In this document: positions 42,272 to 52,129 of the stretch, one piece after another
How the letters are laid out: each line of letters starts with the position of its first letter
Position numbering within the stretch: position 1 is the first letter of the stretch
Assembly: GCA_902167325.1 (NCBI GenBank)
Contig: LR632930.1
Span: forward strand, 434,001 to 498,000
Direction: 5' to 3'
Length of the DNA stretch: 64,000 bases
DNA from: Chitinophaga pinensis
GTDB lineage: Bacteria; Bacteroidota; Bacteroidia; Chitinophagales; Chitinophagaceae
The notes under the pieces: generated by a model
What the model was told of the DNA's origin: nothing
The model's database searches: none
Seen by the model: the letters and a program-made list of their open reading frames with translations, nothing else
Program-made: the position numbers and the translations under genes

Positions 42272-43222
42272 TTACAATCGCTCGATATTCTCATGTATTC
42301 GTTTCAGTAAGTCATCAAATGGCGGTTGCCCTTTATAATAGAGGTCTTTAGTCGCCTTGTATCGCGCTTCAAATTTTTTCCGCACTGCAGGATCCCTTAA
42401 ATGGAATGCTTCATTTTCAGCGATATTGACTCCTTTGTCCTTACCGAGAAATCGGGCCTCCTTATGCGCCTTATATTCGTCTGTACCAATAAACTTCTGC
42501 ACGATCGGATGATTTAACAAGCTATAGATATCATAGTATTGCCGCATCAAATTTGGCTTCTCCAGCCCTTTCTCTTTTTCAACACGAAACTTTGTTATGA
42601 TTGTCTGAAGTTTTTCAACGAAAGTATAACCGGGATGATAACAAGCTACATCAATGGCTCGGTTATCCTCGATACTTATTCCAGCATTAACGGCGCGATC
42701 AAAAGCCCATGAACCAATGGTCAGGTTACTATTGGGAGTTACGGTGTCAAAACCGACTTCGAGTAGAATTCCAACTTTAGCTCCCTGTACCTTATCGGCA
42801 ACGCTTTCATACAACAATCTAATGCCACCGCTATTATAGGTTTTCACATTGTCAAAACTGGTATCGCGTACGACTGAAGTAATATCCTCAATCTTGATTT
42901 GCTCCGCAAGCCAATCATAATACTTCTTCCTTGATAAAATAGCCTCTTTTGATTTGTTACCGGGATCAGATACAACTCCCAAATTTTCAGGCGGATAAAT
43001 TTGAATATCAATATCCTCAGAAAATCTATCAATGATGCCATAGCCTTTTGATAAAGAAGTACCGCCCTTCATGACAAACAAAAAACCCTGTTTTTTCAGA
43101 GCATGCAGTACGTGCATAATCCAATAGTCCTTTTCAATGAGGCCTGCAAGAATCCCCATTTCCTTTTCCAGTATTCTTAAAAGACTATGGAAATCTTTAT
43201 GCTCATGAAGACAATTAGGCAT
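42272..43222 (-). CDS. abiEii: AbiEii-type nucleotidyltransferase toxin
   Basis: A 316-aa protein of the AbiEii/AbiGii (DUF1814) nucleotidyltransferase family. The active-site pair is visible: MKGGTSLSKGYG (GGTSLSK about 53-59) and RFSEDIDIQI (D70, D72). Such toxins block growth after phage attack, some by adding nucleotides to tRNA. The best start is the ATG at 43222 (a TTG at 43228 is also open). It overlaps the antitoxin stop by 8 bp, so translation is coupled. Confidence 0.9.
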   Translation of the reverse strand: MPNCLHEHKDFHSLLRILEKEMGILAGLIEKDYWIMHVLHALKKQGFLFVMKGGTSLSKGYGIIDRFSEDIDIQIYPPENLGVVSDPGNKSKEAILSRKKYYDWLAEQIKIEDITSVVRDTSFDNVKTYNSGGIRLLYESVADKVQGAKVGILLEVGFDTVTPNSNLTIGSWAFDRAVNAGISIEDNRAIDVACYHPGYTFVEKLQTIITKFRVEKEKGLEKPNLMRQYYDIYSLLNHPIVQKFIGTDEYKAHKEARFLGKDKGVNIAENEAFHLRDPAVRKKFEARYKATKDLYYKGQPPFDDLLKRIHENIERL

Positions 43223-43811
43223 GAACAACTACATTTTGTTTGTTAAATACAGGTGATAACAGCGACTTTGTTTTCATGTTGCCGTAGGCAGATATGGCTT
43301 GCTTTAATTGTTTCGAATTCATTGTCATTGCCTTCTTCAAAACATTATTCAAAAGCTCCTCTTTATCTTCTGCCAGTGTATCTAAGTTATTTACTAAATC
43401 TACGAGTAAAAACTCTTGAGTAGCTTTCCTGGGAAAACGATGTTTAGCGTGGAAAAAGTAACTCCTCCCACCTAAATTGAATTCACCGTGTCTTTTATGA
43501 TTATAGACAACCCGCCTGTTATACAATTGGGTTGTGCCAACGCCTAAACTATTATACGCATTAGGAGTGGTCAGTAAAAAATCATCTTCCTTTAGAAATG
43601 CACGCACTAACGCTACTTCATCCGGAGGCGCTGATCCGAAAACAGTTTCCTTCGGTACGTAATACAAGCCAGTTGATAATTTCTCTAAAAAACCCTCTTT
43701 CAAAAGCATAGCAAGATGGCGATCAACAGCGCTTGTCCATTGAACCAAATCAGCACGACGATACACACCGCCCTGTTTCAAATGCCTTTTGAGTTCCCGT
43801 AGCTTCTTCAT
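43215..43811 (-). CDS. abiEi: AbiEi-type antitoxin
   Basis: A 198-aa protein: an N-terminal winged helix (RRADLVQWTSAVDRHLAML, then GFLEKLSTGLYYVPK) followed by a C-terminal domain typical of AbiEi/DUF6088 (ALVRAFLKEDDFLLTTPNAYNSLG, YNRRVVYNHKRHG). It represses its own operon and neutralises the AbiEii toxin, a type IV relationship in the studied cases. It is the first gene of the pair, with a clear promoter 19 bp upstream. Confidence 0.88.
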   Translation of the reverse strand: MKKLRELKRHLKQGGVYRRADLVQWTSAVDRHLAMLLKEGFLEKLSTGLYYVPKETVFGSAPPDEVALVRAFLKEDDFLLTTPNAYNSLGVGTTQLYNRRVVYNHKRHGEFNLGGRSYFFHAKHRFPRKATQEFLLVDLVNNLDTLAEDKEELLNNVLKKAMTMNSKQLKQAISAYGNMKTKSLLSPVFNKQNVVVHA

Positions 43812-43829
43812 GCTTAAATATCCTCTTTA

Positions 43830-43860
43830 CAAAGATACGCCATTTAACTTCTAATTGCAA
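43830..43860 (-). promoter_or_regulatory. Promoter of abiEi-abiEii
   Basis: On the minus strand TATCTTTG (43830-43837) with TTG at 43858-43860, spaced 20 bp: a good Bacteroidota -7/-33 pair, 19 bp before the antitoxin ATG. Confidence 0.65.
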
Positions 43861-44033
43861 GAATATAAATTGATTTTTCATGCAATTTATTAGTACTATA
43901 GCTTGATATTCAATTGTTTGAGATTTTAGTACTTATACTTAAGCTATGCTGTCTCTTGTGGTGCGCATCTTCAATGAGGAAGGACAAACCAGGTTTCAGG
44001 ATCATGGCCATTTCAAATGTCTATACCTTAATT

Positions 44034-44113
44034 TTACGACATAAAGCCATTCATTACGACATAAAACCGTCAATTAGGTCATAAAATCAATATTTAATAC
44101 ATAAAAAGGGCGA
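44034..44113. repeat. Four tandem 20-bp degenerate repeats
   Basis: Units start at 44034, 44054, 44074 and 44094, exactly 20 bp apart. The first two read TTACGACATAAAGCCATTCA and TTACGACATAAAACCGTCAA; the last two keep the TTAnnnCATAAAA core. The gap 43861-44183 has no gene; a terminator follows. Confidence 0.7.
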
Positions 44114-44122
44114 CCACACTAC

Positions 44123-44166
44123 AAGCCACCAGCAGGCAACTCTCATGTACCTGCTGATGGCTTTTA
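44123..44166. terminator. Hairpin terminator
   Basis: AAGCCACCAGCAGG pairs with CCTGCTGATGGCTT with one internal mismatch, then TT. It lies behind the minus-strand lipoprotein gene and after the 20-bp repeats. Confidence 0.6.
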
Positions 44167-44183
44167 AAACGATGCTTATTACG

Positions 44184-45023
44184 TTAATTTGAAAAAAGCA
44201 CCTTAGTAGCGATCTCGTAAAAATCATCTCCCTTCTTAATAAACGCAGGAGCCTCTCCCCACGCTTTATTGGAGACCAAATACAACGTGAACACTTTTTT
44301 CACAGGTAAGGGATTAATTCCGTCTGGGGAAAATGCCATATTGGAATATTTTTCGCCACCATGATTGAGTAACGGCTGGCCGGTATTGCTGTCTACAAAT
44401 TCGAATACATAGTTATAACCATACTCCGGCATAGGGTCGGGTAAACCATCGGACATTAACTGATACCCGGCCACATCAATGGTATTCTTTACGTTGGGGA
44501 TTGTGGCAATTTCCTCTACTATTGTATTAAAGTCTGCGTCGAAATAACTTATCGATACTTTGAGGTCCAGGTTCTCGAATGGGATAAGGTCTTTGGCGTA
44601 ATTGGCTATTTTCACTTTAATGTGCCCATCCGGAGCGGGCTCTTCCGTGTTATTCTGCTCCGGGTCAACAAAAACCACCGGGGCATCTATCGTGGGCTGA
44701 AATAACATATAGGTTTCTGCTTTACCGGGCTGTACATTGATCAGCTTCTCCGCTACCGTTTTCCCATTGCGGGTATCATAAAATTCGAATTTCCCCTCAC
44801 CTGCTAAAACTCTCATCTTTTTCAAAGCCACATTCCAATCTATGGGATGCCCATTGTACTTGGCGGCAATAAAAACACCTGTGTTATCCCGCAGTGCGGT
44901 GTTATCCGCATCAAAATACACATCCACGAACGTGGCGAATGGCTCCCCGTACTCTTCCTTGCCGCAGGAAAACAGTACGGTTGACAATAAGAACAATGCT
45001 ATTAATATTGACTGATTCTTCAT
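44184..45023 (-). CDS. Lipoprotein partner of the TonB receptor
   Basis: A 279-aa lipoprotein: a signal peptide with lipobox VLFSC (Cys about residue 20). The mature region is beta-rich with FATFVDVYFDAD and YNYVFEFVDSNTGQP, an immunoglobulin-like look. It is not a SusD homologue (no TPR pattern). It is the last gene of the sigma / anti-sigma / receptor / lipoprotein cassette, 32 bp behind the receptor, so it is probably a surface ligand-binding helper. The substrate is unknown. Confidence 0.7.
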   Translation of the reverse strand: MKNQSILIALFLLSTVLFSCGKEEYGEPFATFVDVYFDADNTALRDNTGVFIAAKYNGHPIDWNVALKKMRVLAGEGKFEFYDTRNGKTVAEKLINVQPGKAETYMLFQPTIDAPVVFVDPEQNNTEEPAPDGHIKVKIANYAKDLIPFENLDLKVSISYFDADFNTIVEEIATIPNVKNTIDVAGYQLMSDGLPDPMPEYGYNYVFEFVDSNTGQPLLNHGGEKYSNMAFSPDGINPLPVKKVFTLYLVSNKAWGEAPAFIKKGDDFYEIATKVLFSN

Positions 45024-45055
45024 CTGTTTGTTTTTATCTGTGCGTTGCAGGATGA

Positions 45056-48000
45056 TTAGAAATTATAAGTCACTGAAAAACTAAACCGCTGTCCGTCTTT
45101 CCGGCGGTAAGTGATAATATCCCCTTCCTCTTTATCATACCTGATGGATTTCCCTTCCTTCAGTATACTCAGCTTGTTTTCGTCCTGCTCATAATCATGA
45201 ATATTCATGTAGTAACGGGTCCAGTCGTCTAACAGGTTAGCTAAATTGATCTTCACCTCCAGCTTCTTCTTTAAAAAGCGGGCATACAACTGTGCATCCA
45301 GTTGCCTCGGCGCCAGTTCGTACTCCACCCTTGCCAGACTTACATTCGCCAGATTAGTACGATGGCCGCGGTGGTTATAGCTTACAGTAGCTCCCATATA
45401 ATCGCCCCAATATCCAAGCCCCACATTCAACAGCCAGGGCGACTGCCCCATCAACGGACGGTCCTGATTCGGGTAACGCAGCTGTACACGTTCTGCCACC
45501 TGTGTTACAGGATTGTTGATCCATTCCCAGTGACTTAACACATTCACCTTCGATTTCAGCAATGATCCATTGGCAGATACAAACAGGTTCTTTGCCCAAT
45601 CCCTGTCGGACAGGAATGAAAAATTCTTACGGATCTCCAGTTCCAGCCCCAGATTCGTTGCATTCTCCATATTGGCAAACGTGTATATATTGGAACCATT
45701 GCCGGAATGTATCAATTCGATGGGCTTATCCAGTTTCTTGTAATAACCGGTTAATGAAATGATTTCTCCCGGGGAAGGGTACCATTCCAGGCGTACATCC
45801 ATATTATCTATTAATGTGGATTTCACCTGCTCTCCATATACGTACCCGTCTATTTCAAAATCATACATGCCAAACATCCCAACCTCTCTGAAGTCTGGCC
45901 GGATGACGGTTCTTGAATAACTTCCCCGGATATTCAGCTCGGGCGTTACACCGTATGTGGCATTAATGGATGGCAGCAAACGCCAGTTATTTTCCTTTAC
46001 CCCGAACCGGTGGCGCATTACATCATTGGGATCAGGCTCATCTTTAAAGGTGCGCCTGTACAGCTCTTCCTGTTTCGAATTCAATCCAAAATATTCAGCA
46101 CGCACACCGTACACTAACCGCAGGTTCTTCCACAGCTTCTGGTCGGCCATCAGGAAGAGTGCGTGAGAGCTCATATTACCATCGTAGAACCGGCCACCCA
46201 GTGCATCCGCATAATAATAGGCCTGTCCATCCCCATTTCCGATACTCTCCGGGGAAAACAGCTGATCATAGCTCTTCTCTATTGGCGGTGCCAATTGAGA
46301 AGTGGTGCCTGTTTTCCAGGACCGCGTCCAGGGTACCATTTTATTTACGTCCAGCGATCTTTGTTTTGTCCAGGCCTGGTATCCGAATTTAACCAGGGTT
46401 GATACAGCCTTTGTTTCACCAAACTTCCGGGAGAATGCACCGCTCCAGTTAAAATCGGTTTCATCGATCCTTGTCCACATACGCCAGTCTTTGAAGCTGC
46501 CACCGGTGGAGGCACTGCTGTGGGTCATTAATCCTGCAGTCTGGAAATAGGGTTTGCCGGAAATGGTAGTAGTGAGGCGATAGGATAGTTTACGCTCATC
46601 CAGGATCTGCTGCCTGATTTTATTCACCGTGAACATACCTTCGGCTTTTATCTTCCACGGCAGCTGGTAGGAAACCGTTAACTGATGCTGCTGTAAAGAC
46701 ATGGCCTCCGGCAACTGGTAGATGAGTTTAACCGGTATGGCAATGGATTCATCGCGGCGATTCTGGATAGATTCGTTGTAGTTGTCGCTGTACGTACGGG
46801 CATACATATTCTTCAGGGCAATCTTAAAACGCTGTCCCTGCCAACCCATATTTGCCACCAGTCCGCCGCTGCTGTTAAACCGGTAGGAAGTACCTGCGCC
46901 ATTGTCTCCCAGGCCGGTGCTGTCCATATAACTGCCGGAAGTAGAACCTCTGACATTATTAAAAGACACGATGTTCTGCTCATTCCTGAAATTAACAGAT
47001 GCCGCAAATCCAAAACGGGTGCCGTTTTTAAAATCATAGATACGCCCGAGTGAGAAACGCATATTTTGATTGGGAGCAGCTTTGTAGGTGTTGAGCTTCA
47101 TGGCATCGTTATTCAGCCTTTTGGATTGAGCGATGGCATCCAGTTCATTGTATTTTACGCCTTCTCCAAATTCACCAATGTTGAGTGGTGTGCCGTTTAA
47201 CTCGGGGTCTGTGAGGTTGTAACCCGGAGGTGCGTCCAATTGGGATGCACGGTTGTTCCACTGCCAGGTTTTGATGCCGGTGGGCATCCTGGCTGATTTA
47301 TCAAAAAAGCCGAAGTACTCACTGTTATGGCGCTCCCCCATCCGGTGAAAGTCTTTACCGGTGGTGCGGGAATTACCGCCCATTCCGTATTGAATAGTGG
47401 TAAAATTCTGTTCAGGGATATCGATGGTGTTCACGGAGATCTGTCCGCCGGAGAATTCTGCAGATACATCCGGCGTGGCAGTTTTGTTCACAACTACCGA
47501 GCTCACCATTTCTGTAGGAATGATGTCAAAAGAAAAATCGCGCCGGTTCTGGGAGGTACTGGGAACAACCACCCCATCCAGCATAGCCTGGTTATACCGG
47601 TCGGACATACCGCGGACAATCACGCTCCTGTTGTTCACCGTAGTGAGACCGGTTACCCGCTTCAGTACCTGCCCCATGTCATTATCGGGCGTACGGGCAA
47701 TTTGCTCGGCGGAGATGCCGTCGGTCACCGATGCCGCATTCTTCTGGCGGGCGTATAAGCCTGCAACCGACGCTTTCTTATACCCGGAAGTAACCACCAC
47801 CTGGCCAAGGGTGCTGTTCTTTGTCTTCATAGCCACATTGAGCGGCGTTGTGCTGTTTTCCTTTACTGCTATATTGGTAATACGTTGTGTCTGGTAAGAG
47901 ATATAGCTCACCTCCAATGTGTACATGCCCGGTTTCAGGGAGAGAGAGAAACTGCCGTCTGTAGCGGATTGTGTAGCCAGGGTATTATTTCCAACAATAC

Positions 48001-48457
48001 GGATGGATGCACCAATGAGGGGTTCGCCCCGGTCGTCCAGCACCCTGCCGGAGATTCGGCCGTTTTGCTGTTGTTTACTTTCAGGGACCGGAGCCGGTTT
48101 GGGTTCTATCACCACATGCCCTTCCACCAGCCGGTACCGCAGGGAGGTGTTGTCCAATATAGTGTTGATGGCATGACGGATGGAAATGCCGGTGCCTGTA
48201 AGGCTCACTTTCTTGTTACTGCTCTGCAGGAAAGCCGACTGTGCAACGAACCGTACATCGCTCTGCTTCTCGATAGCCGTAAAGGCCTCCCGCAGGCTGG
48301 CCTGCTCCAGTTTAAGATTGATCCGCTGATCGAGGTGCTGCGCCGAAACCTTGTGCACCGGTCCGGCTATTACGAAGAGTATAAGCAGCATTATGCGCAT
48401 GCCTGCTGTTGTCAATAAATCCTGAAGGCAAGCACACTGCTTTAATCCTTTTTGCAT
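45056..48457 (-). CDS. TonB-dependent receptor with STN and carboxypeptidase-like domains
   Basis: A 1133-aa outer-membrane receptor from the ATG at 48457; a longer frame exists, but the shorter start gives a good signal peptide (MLLILFVIAGPVHKVSAQ). Next an STN domain (INLKLEQASLREAFTAIEKQ), a carboxypeptidase-regulatory-like domain (ISGRVLDDRGEPLIGASIRI), a plug (MGQVLKRVTGLTTVNNRSVIVRG) and a 22-strand barrel ending FSFSVTYNF. The STN domain signals to the FecR anti-sigma factor upstream, so uptake and regulation are linked. There is no SusD next to it; a small lipoprotein takes that place. Confidence 0.9.
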   Translation of the reverse strand: MQKGLKQCACLQDLLTTAGMRIMLLILFVIAGPVHKVSAQHLDQRINLKLEQASLREAFTAIEKQSDVRFVAQSAFLQSSNKKVSLTGTGISIRHAINTILDNTSLRYRLVEGHVVIEPKPAPVPESKQQQNGRISGRVLDDRGEPLIGASIRIVGNNTLATQSATDGSFSLSLKPGMYTLEVSYISYQTQRITNIAVKENSTTPLNVAMKTKNSTLGQVVVTSGYKKASVAGLYARQKNAASVTDGISAEQIARTPDNDMGQVLKRVTGLTTVNNRSVIVRGMSDRYNQAMLDGVVVPSTSQNRRDFSFDIIPTEMVSSVVVNKTATPDVSAEFSGGQISVNTIDIPEQNFTTIQYGMGGNSRTTGKDFHRMGERHNSEYFGFFDKSARMPTGIKTWQWNNRASQLDAPPGYNLTDPELNGTPLNIGEFGEGVKYNELDAIAQSKRLNNDAMKLNTYKAAPNQNMRFSLGRIYDFKNGTRFGFAASVNFRNEQNIVSFNNVRGSTSGSYMDSTGLGDNGAGTSYRFNSSGGLVANMGWQGQRFKIALKNMYARTYSDNYNESIQNRRDESIAIPVKLIYQLPEAMSLQQHQLTVSYQLPWKIKAEGMFTVNKIRQQILDERKLSYRLTTTISGKPYFQTAGLMTHSSASTGGSFKDWRMWTRIDETDFNWSGAFSRKFGETKAVSTLVKFGYQAWTKQRSLDVNKMVPWTRSWKTGTTSQLAPPIEKSYDQLFSPESIGNGDGQAYYYADALGGRFYDGNMSSHALFLMADQKLWKNLRLVYGVRAEYFGLNSKQEELYRRTFKDEPDPNDVMRHRFGVKENNWRLLPSINATYGVTPELNIRGSYSRTVIRPDFREVGMFGMYDFEIDGYVYGEQVKSTLIDNMDVRLEWYPSPGEIISLTGYYKKLDKPIELIHSGNGSNIYTFANMENATNLGLELEIRKNFSFLSDRDWAKNLFVSANGSLLKSKVNVLSHWEWINNPVTQVAERVQLRYPNQDRPLMGQSPWLLNVGLGYWGDYMGATVSYNHRGHRTNLANVSLARVEYELAPRQLDAQLYARFLKKKLEVKINLANLLDDWTRYYMNIHDYEQDENKLSILKEGKSIRYDKEEGDIITYRRKDGQRFSFSVTYNF

Positions 48458-48651
48458 ATTTTTGAATGTTGTGGATTGAATGCTGAGTTTGATCTGCTGC
48501 ACATGCTTCCGCCCTGCGGCAGCATGGATAAGCGGGGGCGGTGGGTCCGTCAAAACATACCGTTTCCCGAATAAAATGCGTTCCCGTTTCAATAGCGGGA
48601 GCGTTTTTTTATGTCTGTTTACTATATCATGGCTCCTGCTGTTTAATGTGA

Positions 48652-49665
48652 TTAGTAAATAATAATAGTATCCCGATCCATCTTATAGGTAAATCCTCCT
48701 GATGCTGCCAGCACCTTCATAATCTTTTCTATAGAAAGACCGGTATTGATGCTGATGTCCATAGGGATGGAGGCTTTTCCGGAATTCTGATAGGTGATGG
48801 TTTTGTTGTACCAACGGCCGAGGTCATCGGTTATGCGTTTGAGGGGTTTTCCGGTATAGACAAGCTGCCCGTTTTTCCAACTGGTGAGTTCATCTACCAA
48901 TACTGAAGTGAGTTCCGATTTTCCGTTCGCATAGCTCAGCTGTTGCCCGGCGGTTAGTATAGCCAGCGATTGCTGCTGTTCGGCCTCCATCTGATCCACA
49001 CTCACCTTACCCGTGGCTACTGCTACGGTGGTGCTTCCTGCAAAAGTGGTAATCCGGAATGAGGTGCCCAGTACACGGGTTTGGATATCTGCCGTGTGTA
49101 CAATAAATGGTTTATCGGGATTGCATGCTACCTCAAAAAAAGCTTCGCCTTCTAAAAAGATGGTTCGTGTGGAATCTTTAAAGCTATCCGGGAAGCGCAG
49201 CCTGCTATCTGCCGCCAACGTGACTATGGAACTGTCGGGCAGCGTGATGCGGATACGTTTCCCCTTGGGGGTGTATTGCTCTTTCCATACCTGGGAAACC
49301 GCCTCCTGCCTTGGCTGGCTGAAATGCCGTACTCCCCAAACACCCATTCCGATGGCGAGGAGCCATACCGCAGCGTAGCGGAGGTAAAACGGTATACGGC
49401 GTTTAGGGTATAACTGTTCCTGTTGCACATCCGCAATGCGCCGGTCAATTTTCTCCAGCCAATGTTGCATGTGAATGGATGTTACTCCGGCATCACCAGC
49501 CTGAATAGGGTTACTTTCCTCATGTAACAGCTCCTCCATCAAAGCCGGGTATCCGGGGCTTTGCATGATAGCCTGAACCCGTTCCAGCTCCTGCGAGGTG
49601 TAGTTTCCGCTGATGTATTTCCTGAGAATGTCTTTGTCTGATAATTCCATAAATTGGGTACTCAT
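48652..49665 (-). CDS. FecR-family anti-sigma factor
   Basis: A 337-aa inner-membrane protein: a cytoplasmic N-terminus that binds sigma, one TM helix (YLRYAAVWLLAIGMGVW, about residues 93-109), then a FecR periplasmic domain (TLADGSRLRFPDSF-like region, FEVACNPDKPFIVHTADI) and a C-terminal STN-like tail (ITDDLGRWYNKTITY...ASGGFTYKMDRDTIIIY). It holds the ECF sigma factor encoded upstream until the TonB receptor is occupied. An alternative ATG lies 15 bp inside. Confidence 0.92.
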   Translation of the reverse strand: MSTQFMELSDKDILRKYISGNYTSQELERVQAIMQSPGYPALMEELLHEESNPIQAGDAGVTSIHMQHWLEKIDRRIADVQQEQLYPKRRIPFYLRYAAVWLLAIGMGVWGVRHFSQPRQEAVSQVWKEQYTPKGKRIRITLPDSSIVTLAADSRLRFPDSFKDSTRTIFLEGEAFFEVACNPDKPFIVHTADIQTRVLGTSFRITTFAGSTTVAVATGKVSVDQMEAEQQQSLAILTAGQQLSYANGKSELTSVLVDELTSWKNGQLVYTGKPLKRITDDLGRWYNKTITYQNSGKASIPMDISINTGLSIEKIMKVLAASGGFTYKMDRDTIIIY

Positions 49666-49716
49666 CAGGCATAACGTAAAAATTTGGCGGGAGGGTGGGG
49701 TGAGATGGAAATATTT

Positions 49717-50304
49717 TTATCGTACAGTCAGGAACAGTAAAGTAATGATGAGGGTATGGTCTGTTTGGTGCTGTAAGGTTGTGCGTATCCCTTTTAGTGC
49801 GGTTGCCATATAACTTTTAACCGTATTGACAGAGAGGTTCATTTCTCTTGCAATCTCCTGGTAGGTCATTCCCTGTTCCCGGCTCAGCACAAAAACTTCC
49901 CTGCATTGCGGACTGAGCTTATCTACCGTTCTTTCGTACATGTACTCGTACTCTTTTGTGGCAAGCCGGTAATCCGCGGGCCGGGACTGTAAGAGGATGT
50001 TTTCATCCAACAAGGATACGGTTGCCAGTTCTTTTCTACGCCAGTGATCTGCCAGTGCATTTTTTGCTGCTGTAAAAAGATAAGCCGGGATATTGGTATC
50101 AGCGGGCAGCGTGTCAAACTTTTGCCAGAACCGGAACATAACATCCATCGCCAATTCCTCAGCTACAGAATGGTTACGGATGTGCTTCATGGTATAGCGA
50201 TATACACTCTCCGCATACCGGCAAAACAGCGCATTATATGCCTGCTGCTGACCTGCCTGATACCGCTTAATCAGCTCATGATCCGGTAATTGTTTCAGAG
50301 ACAT
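49717..50304 (-). CDS. ECF RNA polymerase sigma factor
   Basis: A 195-aa sigma-70 family ECF factor. Region 2 is ELAMDVMFRFWQKFDTLP with the -10-binding segment; region 4 is LSPQCREVFVLSREQGMTYQ and an HTH (EIAREMNLSVNTVKSYMATA). It starts the FecIR-like cassette and would direct transcription of the TonB receptor and lipoprotein. It is in the standard order sigma - anti-sigma - receptor, with 51 bp before fecR. Confidence 0.93.
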   Translation of the reverse strand: MSLKQLPDHELIKRYQAGQQQAYNALFCRYAESVYRYTMKHIRNHSVAEELAMDVMFRFWQKFDTLPADTNIPAYLFTAAKNALADHWRRKELATVSLLDENILLQSRPADYRLATKEYEYMYERTVDKLSPQCREVFVLSREQGMTYQEIAREMNLSVNTVKSYMATALKGIRTTLQHQTDHTLIITLLFLTVR

Positions 50305-50536
50305 GTATACGCAATGAATTTACGCTACAAAATTGCCTCCTTTAATATTACCGGAACATTAAGTTTCTGTAAAATAAACTACAACGCTGTTTTCAATAGC
50401 AATGTCTCATTTCATTGGCTGACAACCCTGGTACAATCCAACCGCCTTTGCGGCATCAGGCATCCCCCACGGGGATAGCCCTATATGAAAAAGCAAAAGT
50501 TATACGTAATTTCAGGATGTATAATAGTATCATACT

Positions 50537-51115
50537 ATGCACACGGATCAATTCTTTCAAATGGTGCGGTCGTACACCGATCTCAGTACGGAAGCTGAGC
50601 TTGCCTGGCTGGCTTTGATGAAGGGAAAAACTTATAGCAAAGGAGAAAACTTTATTCGCACGGGTCAAATTCCGCAGAAAGTGGCTTTTGTCACCAAGGG
50701 GCTTTTCTCGCAATATTATATTGCTGATAATGGAGAAACGGTTATTAAGTATTTCTTTCCGGAAGGCAGGATTGCGGGATCCATCCCGGCCACGCTTACA
50801 AAATCAGAAAGCCATTTTACCATAACGGCATTAGAGGAGACCATCGTACTGGAGTATAACTACCATGAGTTTAAAAAGCTGGTTTCCACACATTGCGATA
50901 TTGCGGCGTTTTATGTCAGCTACCTGGAGCAGCACTGGGTGATTGATAAAGAACCCTATGAGATTTCACTAAGGAGCGATTCGGCTAAGATCCGCTATGA
51001 TGCGTTCCTGATGAAATATCCGCAGCTGGTGAAAAGACTAAAAAAACATCACATCGCTGCTTACCTTGGCATTACCCCCACCCAGCTCAGCAGGATCTTT
51101 TTTGCCAATAAATAA
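50537..51115 (+). CDS. Crp/Fnr-family regulator
   Basis: A 192-aa protein with a cNMP-binding-like barrel (KGENFIRTGQIPQKVAFVTKG, EGRIAGSIPATLTK) and a short C-terminal HTH (KKHHIAAYLGITPTQLSRIF). No cAMP-binding Arg pair is visible. It is probably a local regulator. It lies 85 bp ahead of the VOC / DUF4199 / DUF1801 genes on the same strand and could act on them, but no binding site is evident. Confidence 0.87.
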   Translation: MHTDQFFQMVRSYTDLSTEAELAWLALMKGKTYSKGENFIRTGQIPQKVAFVTKGLFSQYYIADNGETVIKYFFPEGRIAGSIPATLTKSESHFTITALEETIVLEYNYHEFKKLVSTHCDIAAFYVSYLEQHWVIDKEPYEISLRSDSAKIRYDAFLMKYPQLVKRLKKHHIAAYLGITPTQLSRIFFANK

Positions 51116-51200
51116 TTTTTCCGTTTCTCAACATATGTAAAAGGTTAGGGGAAATTGCCATCTCATCTTTGTACCATCAATAACAATTAAACTGTTTACG

Positions 51201-51605
51201 ATGGCTACAAAAGTTTTCATTAATCTCCCCGTCAGCAACCTCGACGCATCTATGAGGTTCTTCAAAAACCTTGGCTTCAGCTTCAACCCACAATTTACCG
51301 ACGAGAAAGCAGCCTGCATGGTTATAAACGAGCACATCTTTGTGATGCTGCTTACCAACAGCTACTTCCAGACTTTTACCCGGAAAGCAATTTGCGATGC
51401 CGCACAGGCCACCGAAGTATTGATCGCGCTCGACACGCAATCTAGAGAAGAGGTGAAACAAATGGTAAATAAAGCGCAGGCACTCGGCGGACACATTTAC
51501 ACAGAACCGCAAGACCATGGCTGGATGTATCAGCACAGCTTTGCCGATCTCGATGGCCACCAATGGGAGTTCGTTTACATGGACGCATCTCAGGTACCTA
51601 ATTAA
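51201..51605 (+). CDS. VOC-family (glyoxalase-like) protein
   Basis: A 134-aa protein with two VOC half-domains: INLPVSNLDASMRFFKNLGF at the start, then MVINEHIFVMLLT, and in the second half EDPQDHGW-like DHGWMYQHSFADLDGHQWEF. Metal ligands His/Glu appear in the expected places. Such proteins include lyases, dioxygenases and antibiotic-binding proteins; the substrate cannot be told. It is the first of three close genes on this strand, 23 bp from the next. Confidence 0.88.
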   Translation: MATKVFINLPVSNLDASMRFFKNLGFSFNPQFTDEKAACMVINEHIFVMLLTNSYFQTFTRKAICDAAQATEVLIALDTQSREEVKQMVNKAQALGGHIYTEPQDHGWMYQHSFADLDGHQWEFVYMDASQVPN

Positions 51606-51628
51606 GCTCACTCAAAATTTACGAGATC

Positions 51629-52129
51629 ATGAAAAACCGTAAAATTGAATTCAAATGGGCATTGATATCTGCAGCTATGTACCTGCTATGGATGTTGCTG
51701 GAAAAGCTAGCCGGACTGCATGACAAGTACCTCGAGCAACAGCAGTTCATCACTGCGTTGATTCTTATACCCTCTTTCGTAATCTATATACTCGCTTTAT
51801 CAGACAAGAAAAGGAATGCCTATTCCGGGAGTATAACGTATAAACAGCGCTTTCTGAGCGGGTGCTTTCTTTCATTGTTTATTGTAGTGCTTAGTCCTGT
51901 GAACCAACTCATCACCCATTACCTGATTACTCCTGACTATTTTGAAAACTTAATCAGATATACTATTCAAAAGGGTGCGATGACAAAGACGCAGGCACTT
52001 CAACAATTTAATATTGGGAACTATATCATCACCAGTATAGTGGCTGGTTTAATTACCGGAGTTGTTTTCAGCGCTATAGTTTCTTTCTTCATCAAGTCTA
52101 AAAACATTCACCATGAACAAGAAAAGTAA
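51629..52129 (+). CDS. DUF4199 membrane protein
   Basis: A 166-aa inner-membrane protein with four hydrophobic helices: ALISAAMYLLWMLLEKLAG, FITALILIPSFVIYILAL, FLSGCFLSLFIVVLSPV and YIITSIVAGLITGVVFSAIV. The layout and the short YSGSITYKQ loop fit DUF4199, a Bacteroidota family of unknown role. It overlaps the next gene by 17 bp, so the two are co-translated. Confidence 0.85.
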   Translation: MKNRKIEFKWALISAAMYLLWMLLEKLAGLHDKYLEQQQFITALILIPSFVIYILALSDKKRNAYSGSITYKQRFLSGCFLSLFIVVLSPVNQLITHYLITPDYFENLIRYTIQKGAMTKTQALQQFNIGNYIITSIVAGLITGVVFSAIVSFFIKSKNIHHEQEK

